A stretch of 64,000 nt of DNA, taken from Chrysoperla carnea (lineage: Eukaryota; Arthropoda; Insecta; Neuroptera; Chrysopidae). The notes under the pieces were generated by a model, which had not been told where the DNA came from, made no database searches, and worked only from the letters and a program-made list of their open reading frames with translations. How positions within the stretch are numbered: position 1 is the stretch's first letter; every line of letters begins with the position of its first letter. This document shows, piece after piece, positions 23,861 through 35,160 of the stretch. A program made the position numbers and the translations under genes. The stretch is taken from assembly GCF_905475395.1 (NCBI RefSeq), contig NC_058339.1, forward strand, positions 42,975,172 to 43,039,171. Direction: 5' to 3'.

Positions 23861-25747
23861 ATGCGTACCGTGGATTTTATTGGGTATTTGTTTTTACTTA
23901 TCCTTACGCTATTAAATCAAACTTCTAGTGGATACAAAATATTAGGTGTATTTCCTCATGGAGGAAAAAGTCACTTTTTTGTTTTCGCTCCAATATTAAG
24001 AGAGTTGGCTCGAAGGGGTCATGAGGTAACTGTAATAAGTCATTTTCCAGAAAAAAATCCGTTACCAAACTATACAGATATATCTATCACTGGTGCTGGA
24101 AAAATTGGTTTCAATAATATACCTGCTACCGCATTTTCAAACACTGGTATATTCACAGATTTCTTTGGCGTTATACAGTTTTTTGCAGAAGCACAAAAAA
24201 CTTGCGAAGCGTTAAATTATCCACAAATTCAAAATCTTATAAGGTCAAACAACACGTTTGATGTTATTCTTCAAGAAAATTTTAATACTGATTGTTTTAT
24301 GGCTTTGAATTATATATTCAAAGCACCGAGCATAGGAATAAGCTCTTGTACTGCAATGCCTTGGCTACATGATAGATTTGGAATTCCACTAAATCCATCT
24401 TACAAGCCATTAAATTTTTTAGCCTACGGTGATAAAATGACATTTTATCAACGGGTGAGTAACACTATACAATATTTCCTACATGGTTTCCTACTGCCAG
24501 ATATGTTTATGACAAAACAAGATGACATTGTTGTTAGAAAGTATCTTGGTGCAAATATACCGTCAGTAGCAGATATCGCTAAGAATACGAGCTTGTTTTT
24601 AATAAATACGCACTACACCTTGAATAAGGCTTGGGCGTATCCACCAAACGTTATTGAGATATCCGGTGTTCATCTTGGCAAACCCAAAGCATTACCAAGC
24701 GTAAGAACTTTTTTTCTGTGATTATATCTTAAATAAACAGTTTTATGTTTAGTTTTTATAAATTTTAGGATATAGAAAAATTCATTTCCGAATCTAAACA
24801 CGGGGTTATTTACTTTAGTTTGGGATCGATGATATTGGGAAGTTCATTAAGTGATGATGTTAAACAAGCATTTATGGATGCCTTTAAAGAGCTACCGCAG
24901 CGAATATTGTGGAAATATGAGGGCGAAACATTACCAGGGAAACCAGACAATGTTATGATTCGAAAATGGATGCCACATGTTGATATTTTAAGTAAGTCAA
25001 TCTCACACATAAATATTGATACTTTTTTTTGCTTACTTCTAGGTAATATGGGTATATGTGAAACTGTTTCCAATGTCGATATTTAAAAACCAATCTTACG
25101 GTTTTTAACAAGTTGTTTGATTGTTATTCAGCTTTTATCAAAATATACCAAAGAAAAAGCAATACTTTTATATTTTTTTAGGTCACCCGAATGTGGTAGG
25201 ATTTATTTCTCATAGTGGATTGTTAGGTATTATTGAAGCATTTTTTAACGGAGTTCCAACTGTATCGATACCGTTTTTCGGTGATCAGTTTTATAATGCA
25301 AAAGCATTAGAATCTCTTGGAACTGCAGCAATCCTCGATGCTTGGAATCTTAAAAAAGAATCTATTAGTAAAGCGTTGAATTTTATTTTGCAACCGAGGT
25401 AAAAATAGTATGAGACACATTTTACATTATATTACATAAGTTATATGAATTTCTTATTAATATTTAACAGAGTGTTAGAAAAAGCGAAACGTCAATTACG
25501 TTTGTTTCGTGATCGACCCATGTCACCTATGGATACAGCTATATGGTGGATTGAGTATGTAGCTCGAAACGGAGGAGCACATGAAACGAGACCAGCTGTT
25601 GTTAATATGCCATTTTATCAATCTGCTCTCCTGGATGTTGGACTATTTATGTTAACTGTGATATTAATTGTTGTTTACATAAATGTTAAATTATTGAAAT
25701 TAATTTTAAGTAAGCTTTTTAGTCAGAACAAACAAAAAAAAGATTGA
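23861..25747 (+). CDS. UDP-glycosyltransferase, copy 4 of 9 (altered donor site)
   Basis: CDS join(23861..24700, 24769..24991, 25182..25398, 25471..25747), 518 residues. Signal peptide about 1-24; presumed catalytic His38. Exon 1 differs from its neighbours mainly in the segment after IGFNNIPATAFSN, in the acceptor-binding half. Exon 2 is nearly identical to copy 5 over a run of more than 100 nt. Three conserved positions are changed. WMPQ is WMPH (His350), where the Gln normally sits at the UDP-sugar site. ESHGTAAIL is ESLGTAAIL. The signature segment GVPIVSIP is GVPTVSIP, which breaks the usual pattern. FISHSGLLG and FFGDQ are intact. The tail NKQKKD keeps KxKxx. The reading frame is open throughout with normal splice sites, so it is not an evident pseudogene, but donor preference or activity may have changed. 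Confidence 0.92.
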
Positions 25748-26285
25748 TGTTTAAGTTCATTTCGTTGAAATTATATTTATAAAAATTGTATCTCACTTAA
25801 ATATTATATTTTTTTTCTTATAAGTAATTGCTTCATAATTTTTTGTGGTTGTAGCAGTGTCAATTAACCGTAACTCTAGATTCTGTTTGTTGGGTGATTT
25901 TTAGACTATTGCTTACTAAGGATTTGTGCGCCTTTTAAGGTAAATTTTTTTAATAGGTACTCAAATGAATTAAAAATAATTTATGAAAACAAATTTTATC
26001 GCAATATTATCATTTATAATACCATGTTAATAATTTCAATTTTCAAATGATGTATACTTATTCATATTACAAATAATTCTAAAACGAAAAACACGTTTCA
26101 TTAAAACAGATATTCTCTTTCACCGGCTGAAGTCTAGCAAGGACGTGATCCACTTAATGCACGATATCCAGTGCATTTGAAGGTTTTCCGTATTCATCGT
26201 CGGCGAGTTTTGTTTTGGATTATGAGAATAAAATGAAATCTTAAAATAAATAGCTTGTTTAGACTAATGATATTGTTTCCCTATA
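25748..26285. other. spacer between UGT copies 4 and 5
   Basis: 3' flank of copy 4 and the beginning of duplicated upstream DNA. CACTTAATGCACGATATCCAGTGCA near 26,150 has a counterpart near 30,350 upstream of copy 6, so the duplicated upstream unit starts before the GATA-type sites. No gene was recognised. Confidence 0.45.
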
Positions 26286-26557
26286 ATTTATCATTTCATA
26301 TAAGTGCTGTGTGTTGTCTGTTTTGATAAGCGATGTCATTGAAACTTATTCAATTGTTTAGATCGTAGGTAAATATAGAGTGTGTGTGTATTAATAATTA
26401 TGAACAAATACAATTAATTAAAATTTTATTTTGACTTACTTAAAAAGTATAAAATGATCAATTTTACATGTGTACCTGGCTTAATTAAGTGGTTAGTGAA
26501 GTGTTTCCAAAGAATTTAACAATTAGTGGGTCATAACAGCTAGAAACTATATTTAAG
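26286..26557 (+). promoter_or_regulatory. candidate promoter and leader exon of UGT copy 5
   Basis: Counterpart of the copy 4 block. TTATCA lies at 26288, TGATAAGCGATG at 26324, TATAAAATGATCA at 26448, TTAGTGAAGTGTTTCC at 26493, and TTTAAG|GTACCT with the donor after 26557. The implied leader is about 63 nt. The intron to the ATG exon would be 26558-27584, about 1.0 kb. Confidence 0.5.
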
Positions 26558-27584
26558 GTACCTATCTATTTATTAAAATTTCGTATTTGAATTACTACTT
26601 TCGGTATGTTACAGTCACTCATACACAAACTAAATTTATGGAAACTATTTGAAAGTTGAAATTATAGTTCATTAAGAATATTTCATTGGGTTTAAAAAGT
26701 ATTTATTTTTAAAATATAATATTTTTCTCATTTCTTTTAACTGTTGGAAATTATCAACTCTCTTATAAAGTTAGAGTGTTTGTCTCCTAAGAATATCTAG
26801 ACAACAGCCTTAAATTACAGTTTGTAATATGAGATATGTGGTCATTAAATAAAAATTATATTCGTTATTTTTGTGGAGTATCCTTGTAATTTCCCATTTC
26901 GCTGTTATAAGTAATTGCTATTGTCGATGAAATAAAACAAAGTAATTTTTTTTTTTAAGCACTGTTTATTATTGACTGCAATTGCAATTTATTAGATTTT
27001 ATTAAATTCAAATTAATTATTTATTAACTGTTTTAAACGTGTTATAATTTTTGACGTTTTGTTTATTGGTAAAATTTTAGTGCAATTGGGCTAAAACCAT
27101 TTGTAGCGGCAGTCGATTTAAAAAAAATCACTGAAAAGTCCGTTCATTTATATGCTCCTTATCAATTAAACAACTACTTTACATATACCTTAACCACGCT
27201 TATACCACCTCGAAACCCAAAAATATTTCAATAAATCTCTTAATTGGTCCTTACTGGACCAATAGCAAATGATTTCAGTTTTCGGTTCCAATACAAAGGG
27301 GCTTATTCATGCTTTCAAGATAAAAGGCATTTATTGACTCGAGTTGAAAATTTCGACTATGGAATAATTTATATTCTAAAATTAAATATTTTCTGCAAAT
27401 AAATATATTCATTGCGCTAATATTTTTGTAACAATTAAATATAAAAAATATTCACTAGTAGTCCAGCACTATTTAAGAAGTTTTTAAATATAGAATAATG
27501 TCAACCTCTTTGTTACATATTATATTTCTACCACCGCAGACTTGGTAATCGCAAAAAATAAATTAACAATATAATTTGTTTCAG
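26558..27584 (+). other. probable leader intron of UGT copy 5
   Basis: No coding region was recognised. Parts align with the leader intron of copy 6, such as the TCCTTGTAATTTCCCATTTC-like segment near 26,882. It ends in TTTGTTTCAG. Near 27,245 a short inverted repeat (TTGGTCCTTACTGGACCAA) is present. Confidence 0.4.
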
Positions 27585-29507
27585 ATGCGTAACGTCGATT
27601 GTATTGGATATTTGTTTATACTTATCCTTACACTATTAAATCAAACTTCAAGTGGGTACAAAATATTAGGAGTATTTCCACATGGAGGAAAAAGTCACTT
27701 TTTTGTTTTCGCTCCAATATTGAGAGAATTGGCTCGGAGGGGTCATGAAGTAACTGTTATAAGTCATTTTCCAGAAAAAAATCCTTTACCAAATTATACA
27801 GATATATCTATAATTGGTGCTGGAAGAATTGGTTTTAATAATATACCCGTAAGCGCGTTTTCAGACGGTATATTTAAGAATATCTTCAGGCATATACAGT
27901 TGGCTGCAGACGGACAAAGGAATTGTGAAGCGCTAAATTATCCACAAATTCAAAACCTTGTTAGATCAAATAAAACATTTGATCTTATTCTTCAAGAAAA
28001 TTTTAATTCTGATTGTTTTATGGCTTTGAACTATATATTCCAAGCACCGAGTATAGGACTTAGTTCTTGTACTGTTATGACATGGCTACATGCTAGATTT
28101 GGTATTCCAGTGAATCCTTCTTACAGACCAATAACTAATTTACCTCACGGTGATAAAATGACATTTTATCAACGGGTGAGTAACACTGTGTACTATTTCA
28201 TACATGGATACCTAATACCAGTTATGTTTATGACAAAACAAGATGACATTGCTGTAAGAAAGTACCTTGGAGCAAATATACCGTCAGTAGCAGATATCGC
28301 TAAGAATACGAGCTTGTTTTTAATAAATACGCACTATACCTTGAATAAGGCTTGGGCGTATCCACCAAACGTTATTGAGATATCCGGTGTTCATCTTGAC
28401 AAACCGAAAGCATTACCAGACGTAAGAACTTTTTCTTTTATTATTTCTTAACTATATAGTTTAATGTTTAGTCTTAATAAATTTTAGGATATAGAAAACT
28501 TCATTTCGGAATCTCCACACGGGGTTATTTACTTTAGTTTGGGATCGATGATATTGGGAAGTTCATTAAGTGATGATGTTAAACAAGCATTTATGGATGC
28601 CTTTAAAGAGCTACCGCAGCGAATATTGTGGAAGTATGAGGGCGAAACATTACCAGGGAAACCAGACAATGTTATGATTCGAAAATGGATGCCACAGCTG
28701 GATATTTTAAGTAAGCAAATATATCAAATACATTTTGGTATTTTCTTGACTTCTTGGCAATAAGGGTTTTTTCCGAATTTGTTTCCGTTTAGATATTTGT
28801 GCACCAATCGTACGTGTATTTAACAAAAGTTTTTTTGTAGTCATGTTGCTTCATCTATTTTAGATTCTTTTTTACTTTGACTTTTTAAGTTTATTTTTAT
28901 CAAAAGATACCAAAACAAACGCAATACTCTTATATTTGTAGGTCATCCAAATGTGGTAGGATTTATTTCTCACAGTGGATTACTAGGTATTATTGAAGCA
29001 TTTTATAATGGAGTTCCAATTGTATCGATACCGTTTTTTGGTGATCAATTTCACAATGCAAAAACGTTAGAATCTCATGGAACTGCAGCAATCCTCGATG
29101 CTTGGAATCTTAAAAAAGATTCTATTAGTAAAGCGTTGAATTTTATTTTGCAACCCAGGTAAAAATAGTATGAAACGTATTTTCCATTATTTCACATAAG
29201 TTATATGAATTTGTTATTATTATTTAACAGAGTATTGGAAAAAGCGAAACGTCAAGCACGTTTGTTTCGTGATCGCCCCGAGTCACCTTTGGATACTGCT
29301 ATATGGTGGATTGAATATGTAGCTCGAAACGGTGGAGCACATGAAACGAGACCAGCTGTTGTTAATATGCCATTTTATCAATCTGCTCTCCTGGATGTTG
29401 GACTATTCCTGTTAACTGTGATATTAATTGTAGTTTACATAAATTTTAAATTATCAAAATTAATTTTAAGTAAGCTATTTAGTCAGAACAAACAAAAAAA
29501 AGATTGA
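27585..29507 (+). CDS. UDP-glycosyltransferase, copy 5 of 9
   Basis: CDS join(27585..28421, 28488..28710, 28942..29158, 29231..29507), 517 residues. Signal peptide about 1-24, presumed catalytic His38, W346-M-P-Q349 and the signature at 361-389 are intact. Exon 1 ends LPD rather than the usual LPS. Near position 170 the family phrase MPWLHDRFG is MTWLHARFG, altering a usually conserved Pro and Asp in the acceptor-binding half. Exon 4 has DRPESPLD instead of DRPMSPMD. The 3' end of exon 1, the start of intron 1 and most of exon 2 are almost identical to copies 4 and 6, while the middle of exon 1 is much more different. This is the pattern expected from gene conversion. Tail NKQKKD (KxKxx). Confidence 0.94.
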
Positions 29508-30477
29508 TGATTAAGTTTATTTAGTTGTAATTATATTTATAAAAATTATTATAATGTGTAAAATTGTAAGAAGTTTTCCAATTGTATCTCATTTAAATAT
29601 TATAATTTTTTATTATAATTAATTGTTTCACAACCATAATATTTTTAAATTGTACCATTGTTAATTAACCGCCTTTACAATTTCGGTGGGTCTTATTAGG
29701 AGTATAGTAAAAATCTGTGAAACAAGCACAAAAAAATCTTTCCGATTCACAAGGTCATCTTGAGAACACGTGTGGTGGGCTTTTATAGGAACTTTTGCCG
29801 GCAACAATAACTACTTTTTTAATAAAAACAAACAAAAAATACAAACAATACTTACCCTCTTAGGAATATCTTAGAACATTAGTAGCTTTGCATTTAAAAA
29901 CACTAAAAAGTGTGTGAATAGAAGATTATAAATCATAAACAATTTACAACGGCATTGGCTAACTGTCAAACATTGTCCCTAACTTTGATTTGAACTTGCA
30001 GTTTTATCTATGCCACAAACTGAACACGAGAGCAAAATTTAACCTTATTCGAACGTTTACAAGTACAAATAATTTTATTTACTCATATAATAATTAATAT
30101 CAAACAAAGCCACAGCGAAACGTAACCGAGCTTAATTAATACATTACTAATTTCAATTTTCAAATCATTCACACTTCAAATACTTTAAAAATAAAAATAA
30201 AACGCAGTTATCCCATAGGTTTAAGTTTTTACTTCTGTTCGAAATCTCGTGACTGCCTATCATTATTAATATAAGCATTAAATGACCACACTTTTCATTA
30301 AAACAGATGGTCGTTTTCACCGGTAGAAGTCTTGCAAGGACTTGATGCAGTTAATTAATGTACGATATCCAGTGCAATTAAAGGTATACTGTATTCATTT
30401 CCTGCGAGATTGGTTTGGACTAATTTGAAAATACATTGTTTTGTTTAGATTAATAATATTATTTTGCTACAATTAAT
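29508..30477. other. spacer between UGT copies 5 and 6
   Basis: 3' flank of copy 5, then duplicated upstream DNA shared with copy 5 (TACGATATCCAGTGCAATTAAAGG near 30,360). No coding region was recognised. Confidence 0.45.
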
Positions 30478-30740
30478 CGTTTCATATGAGTGCTAAAGTA
30501 TTTTGTCTGTTTTGATAAGCGATGGGATTTAAACCAATTCAATTGCGTGGAACTTAGATATCTATAGTATATCCATGTGTACTAATAGTTATGAACAAAT
30601 AATAAAATCAATTAAAATTTTATAAATGACAGTTAAAGAGTATAAAATGATTTTAGATGTATTCCTACCTTGAGTGGTTAGTGAAGTGTTTTGAAAGATT
30701 TTAACAATTAAAGGGACATAGTCAGAAAAATATTTTTAAG
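30478..30740 (+). promoter_or_regulatory. candidate promoter and leader exon of UGT copy 6
   Basis: Counterpart of the copy 4 and 5 blocks. TGATAAGCGATG lies at 30513, TATAAAATGATT at 30641, TTAGTGAAGTGTTT at 30678, and TTTAAG|GTACCT with the donor after 30740. The first GATA-type site seen in copies 4, 5 and 7 is degenerate here (AATTAATCG). The implied leader is about 61 nt. Confidence 0.48.
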
Positions 30741-31308
30741 GTACCTATCTATTTATTAAATTTTCGTATTTGAACTACTACTTTCAATATGTTACAGTCA
30801 CTCATAGAAAAACTAAATTTATTACTGAAAATATTTGAAACTGTTTAAAATTTCAAAATCATCCAATGAGAAGAAGGCTAATATTACCAACTCACTTATA
30901 ATGTTAAAATGCTTGTCTTCTTACTATAGTCATTTGGTTCAAAAAAAGAGATTACCTGAAAAGTTTTGGAAATGGGTAATTTTATAGATTTTGAGGTACT
31001 CCTTGTAAATTTCCACTTTCCACGGCGGGCAGGGGACAAGGGCGACCACAACAAACTTGGGGTTAAGGTTGTATTGACCCCCTCTACATGTTTCACAAAT
31101 AAAATCGCGTCCTCTAAAAAATGTTCAGTCAATATAACATTTCAATGGACTAAGTACTTTTTTCGAAGTTTTGAAATATAGAATAATCACAATCCTTTTG
31201 TTAGGTGTTATATCTCTACCACTAGCAGACTTGACAGTTCCCAATCAGCATCAAAGTAGGTTTTTTTCCTGTAATCGGAAAAAAAATAAACAATTTAATT
31301 TGTTTCAG
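30741..31308 (+). other. probable leader intron of UGT copy 6
   Basis: The last 138 nt, from an ATG at 31171, are open in frame with exon 1 and would encode a hydrophobic, signal-like N-terminus (MKYRIITILLLGVISLPLA...). The homologous DNA before copy 4 is also open but not signal-like, and copy 5 has a deletion there. It ends in TTTGTTTCAG. Confidence 0.4.
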
Positions 31309-33597
31309 ATGCGTTACGTGGACTTTACTCGGTATTTGTTAATACTACTTATCTTAACACTATCAAATCAAACTTCATGTGGATATAAAATATTAGGTGT
31401 GTTTCCACATGGAGGAAAAAGTCACTTTTTTGTTTTCGCTCCAATATTAAGAGAACTGGCTCGGAAAGGTCATGAAGTAACTGTTATAAGTCATTTTCCA
31501 GAAAAAAATCCTTTACCAAACTATACAGATATATCTATTACCGGAGCTGGAAAAATTGGTTTCAATAATATACCCGCAACCGCGTTTTCAAACGGTATAA
31601 TTGACCATATGCTCTCGCATATACAGTTGTCTGCAGGAGGGCAAAGGAATTGTGAAGCGTTAAAATATCCACAAATTCAAAATCTTATAAGGTCAAATAA
31701 AACATTTGATGTTATTCTTCAAGAAAATTTTAATTCTGATTGCTTTATGGCTTTGAACTATATATTTAAAGCACCGAGTATAGGACTTAGTTCTTGTACT
31801 GTAATGCCTTGGCTACATGATCGATTTGGTATTCCAGTCAACCCCTCTTACAGACCAATGAATAAATTACCTTACGGTAATAAAATGACATTTTATCAAC
31901 GGGTGACTAATACTGTGTACTATTTCCTACATGGATACCTAATGGCAGATATACTTATGACAAAACCAAATGACATTGCTGTAAGAAAGTATCTTGGAGC
32001 AAATATACCGTCAGTAGCAGATATCGCTAAGAATACGAGCTTGTTTTTAATAAATACGCACTATACCTTGAATAAGGCTTGGGCGTATCCACCAAACGTT
32101 ATTGAGATATCCGGTGTTCATCTTGGCAAACCCAAAGCATTACCAAGCGTAAGAACTTTTCTCTTTAATTATTTCTTAAGTTTATAGTTTTATGTTGAGT
32201 TTTAATAAATTTTAGGATATAGAAAACTTCATTTCGGAATCTCCCCACGGAGTTATTTACTTTAGTTTGGGATCGATGATATTGGGAACTTCACTAAGTG
32301 ATGATGTTAAACAAGCATTTATGGATGCCTTTAAAGAGCTGCCACAACGAGTATTATGGAAATATGAAGACGAAACATTATTTGGGAAACCAGACAATGT
32401 TATGATTAGAAAATGGATGCCACAGCTTGATATTTTAAGTAAGCAAATATCATAAAAATACATCTTGGTTTTTTCTTAACCCCCGAATTTAGAAAAAAGG
32501 GGCGTTAGAAGTCTGTCTGGGGCATCGTAGCGCCTGAGAGGATGACCCGATTTTAATTTTGTTTGTTTCGCTTGAAAGGTTACTTAATGGGGATTGTTCT
32601 TAGCTATGTTTCAAGTGCAAGTTTTGGGTTCCGTACCCGAAAACACTAAAAAATGGGCGATGATGTTCAAAATCGGCTCAGCTTGGAAAAGGCTTTTAGG
32701 AAAAAGGTAATTTAATTGAGAAGGTTCTTAGATGTGTTGCAAGGGCGAGTTTATGATCCGCACCCGAAAAATTTGTCGCAGGTTTTTTAAATTTTGTAAG
32801 TTTCACTTGTTGACTTTTACGTAATATGAGTTTTTCGGAATTTGTTTCTATTTAGATATTTGCAAGCAATTGTAGAGTTAAAAACAGAAGTTTTTTTTTA
32901 TCATGTTGCTTCATCTATTTTGGACTGTTTTTTACTTTGACTTTTTTTTTTTAAATTGATAAATCATATTATACTAAAGCAAAAGCAATAATTTTATATT
33001 TTGTAGGTCATCCAAATGTGGTAGGATTTATTTCTCACGGTGGATTGTTAGGTACTATTGAAGCATTTTATAATGGAGTCCCAATTGTATCGGTACCGTT
33101 TTTCGGCGATCAATTTCATAATGCAAAAGCATTAGAATCTCACGGAACTGCAGCTATTCTCAATACTTGGAATCTTAAAAAAGATTCTATTAGTAAAGCC
33201 TTGAATTTTATTTTGCAATCCAGGTAACAATAGTGATGACACATATTTTTCATTAAATTGCATAAGTTATGCGAATTTGTTCTAAATATTTGACAGAGTG
33301 TTGGAAAAAGCGAAACGTCAAGCACGTTTGTTTCGTGATCGACCCATGTCACCTATGGATACAGCTATATGGTGGATTGAGTATGTAGCTCGAAACGGTG
33401 GGGCACATGAAACGAGACCAGCTGTTGTTAATATGCCATTTTATCAATCTGCTCTCCTGGACGTTGGATTATTTTTAGTTACTTTGCTTTTAACTATCGT
33501 TTATATAAATTATAGATTATTGAAATTAATTTTAAATAAATTACTTAACAAGAACAAAGTGAAAAAGATTGATGAAAAAAAGGAAAAAAACGAATAG
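31309..33597 (+). CDS. UDP-glycosyltransferase, copy 6 of 9
   Basis: CDS join(31309..32148, 32216..32438, 33007..33223, 33297..33597), 526 residues, the longest of the cluster. Signal peptide about 1-25, presumed catalytic His39, W347-M-P-Q350 and the signature at 362-390 (FISHGGLLG) are present. The loop ETLPGKP of the relatives is ETLFGKP. The C-terminus is extended by eight residues beyond the usual stop position and ends KKEKNE. The penultimate pattern K-E-K-N-E still satisfies KxKxx, so ER retrieval is kept despite the new ending. Intron 2 is 568 nt and includes repeat sequence of about 300 nt. The 3' part of exon 1 is nearly identical to copies 4 and 5. Confidence 0.94.
32480..32800 (+). 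repeat. dispersed repeat (family D) in intron 2 of UGT copy 6
   Basis: It contains two diverged, tandem-like units: TTCTTAGCTATGTTTCAAGT...GGTTCCGTACCCGAAAA and TTCTTAGATGTGTTGCAAGG...GATCCGCACCCGAAAAA, about 110 bp apart. A related segment lies near 52,250-52,335 (TTTGTTTCAAGTGCTAGTTT...GGTTCTGTACCC). The G+C content is above that of the intron around it. The repeat class is not recognised; limits are approximate. Confidence 0.45.
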
Positions 33598-34029
33598 TTT
33601 ATTAGATTGCTTTTGTATAATTTGTAAATATTATTATTATTTAGTGACTTTTTATTAAATATATTTTTATTATATAACTGACCAATCATAAAAAAAGTGT
33701 AATGTGTTTCCACAATAAGTTCTAAACAGATTTGGTTGTATGGGGCTATCGTTAGAATTTTTTTTAATATAGGGGAGTATGGTGCCATTTTTGAAAGTGA
33801 AAAACTGTTTTAAAGTAGACAATTTTTTATTTATATCTATGTATGTTGCCACAAGAAACAGGCAAAGGCACTCATTTACTTGCTGACTTAACAGGTAATA
33901 AAATTTATTGCACTCGGAAGATCTGTTATATTACATAGTGTTCCACAGGACAATCCCCCGAATATAATAACAATATTGTTTACCTGCTCAGTCAAGGAAT
34001 AAATCCAAGATTCAATCTGTTTTCTTTAA
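33598..34029. other. spacer between UGT copies 6 and 7
   Basis: 3' flank of copy 6. No coding region or element was recognised. Confidence 0.45.
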
Positions 34030-34291
34030 ATTTATCATTTCATGTTCTAAAGTGTTTTGTATCTATCGATAAGGGGTGAGATTGAAACTCTTTCAATTAT
34101 GATTAGGAACTTATACAGCCATGTGTATTTAATTATAATTATCAACAAGATAAGGAAGATTTAATAAATAACCTTGTTAAAACTTATAAAATTATTAATT
34201 TAAAATGTGTTCCTGACTTAAGTGGTCAAACCAGTGAAGTGTTTCCAAAAATTTTAACAATTCAAGGAATATTATCCGGAATATATTTAAG
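34030..34291 (+). promoter_or_regulatory. candidate promoter and leader exon of UGT copy 7
   Basis: Fourth copy of the shared upstream block. TTATCA lies at 34032, CGATAAGGGGTGAGATTGAAACTC at 34067, TATAAAATTATT at 34185, CCAGTGAAGTGTTTCC at 34231, and TTTAAG|GTACCT with the donor after 34291. The implied leader is about 59 nt. The intron to the ATG exon would be about 1.8 kb, enlarged in part by the inverted-repeat element at 35161-35422. Confidence 0.47.
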
Positions 34292-35160
34292 GTACCTGCT
34301 TTACCTTGTCGTATTTCGTATTCTAGCCATAGGATTTCACAAACGTATATTTTCTCTCTTTGTACATTTAAATCACCACATTTAAAATTTGATTTTGTAC
34401 TTTGGTAAGAGATTGGTGAAAGTGTTGAGTAACGATATTATTTTGTTTGTTCGATTGGATAATCTGTGTTTACTTACTGTAAGTGTCCAATGGGCTCTAT
34501 AGCCTAAGTGTGTCCTTCCTTCGTGGACAGCCAATATAACAGAACCTAACCTATTGTAAGCTTTGGGTAACTTTGTGAGTAGTTAATATAGACTGCCTAG
34601 GAAACTGCGTAATTAATAACAACACTCGTACTTTCACTAATTAAATTGCAATGGTATGTTAACAGAAATTTGGAAAACGAGAAAATTGATTTTACACACA
34701 GCTAAACGGAATATTTATAGTATATTACATTCACGAATGAACGTATTCGAAACTTTAGTTCATTAAGGATATTCTACACACTTTTTTAAACTATCTCGAA
34801 TTTCCAAATTATCTGTGAGAAATAGGATATCATATTACTTACTTATTTATAGACATAGGTACAGCCCCAGTTGTTTGCTTTTAAAGTTCATTTCTTAAAA
34901 GAGATTTCTCTCTTTCACTTTTTGATTCTACTTTAACGATTGAAAACATTTAGTTCTGTATGGTTTGTAGTTCTACTTTGACATTTTTAATTTAAAAAAA
35001 AAAAAACTAGTCAATGCGAATATTGGTGGAAAAATTTGCATTGCATTGCTTTTTACCTGCCTGCCAAGGAATGGTTATGTTTTTCGCGTATAATTTTTAA
35101 ATTTAATTGGAATTAATAAATGAGTTTTAAAAGTTATAATGCAGTATTATAATAGTTCCG
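34292..35160 (+). other. probable leader intron of UGT copy 7, 5' part
   Basis: No coding region was recognised. A short G+C-richer piece at 34,470-34,560 (GGGCTCTATAGCCTAAGTG...GTGGACAGCC) may be a repeat remnant. Confidence 0.35.

Noticed and set aside
25469-25473. Alternative exon 4 acceptor two bases downstream (CAGAG) in UGT copies 4-7
   Set aside because: Only the first AG keeps the reading frame with exon 3 (phase 2) and the 277-nt exon length seen in the other genes.
30966-31181. Open frame upstream of UGT copy 6
   Set aside because: It aligns with non-coding intron DNA upstream of copy 5, where the frame is not conserved.
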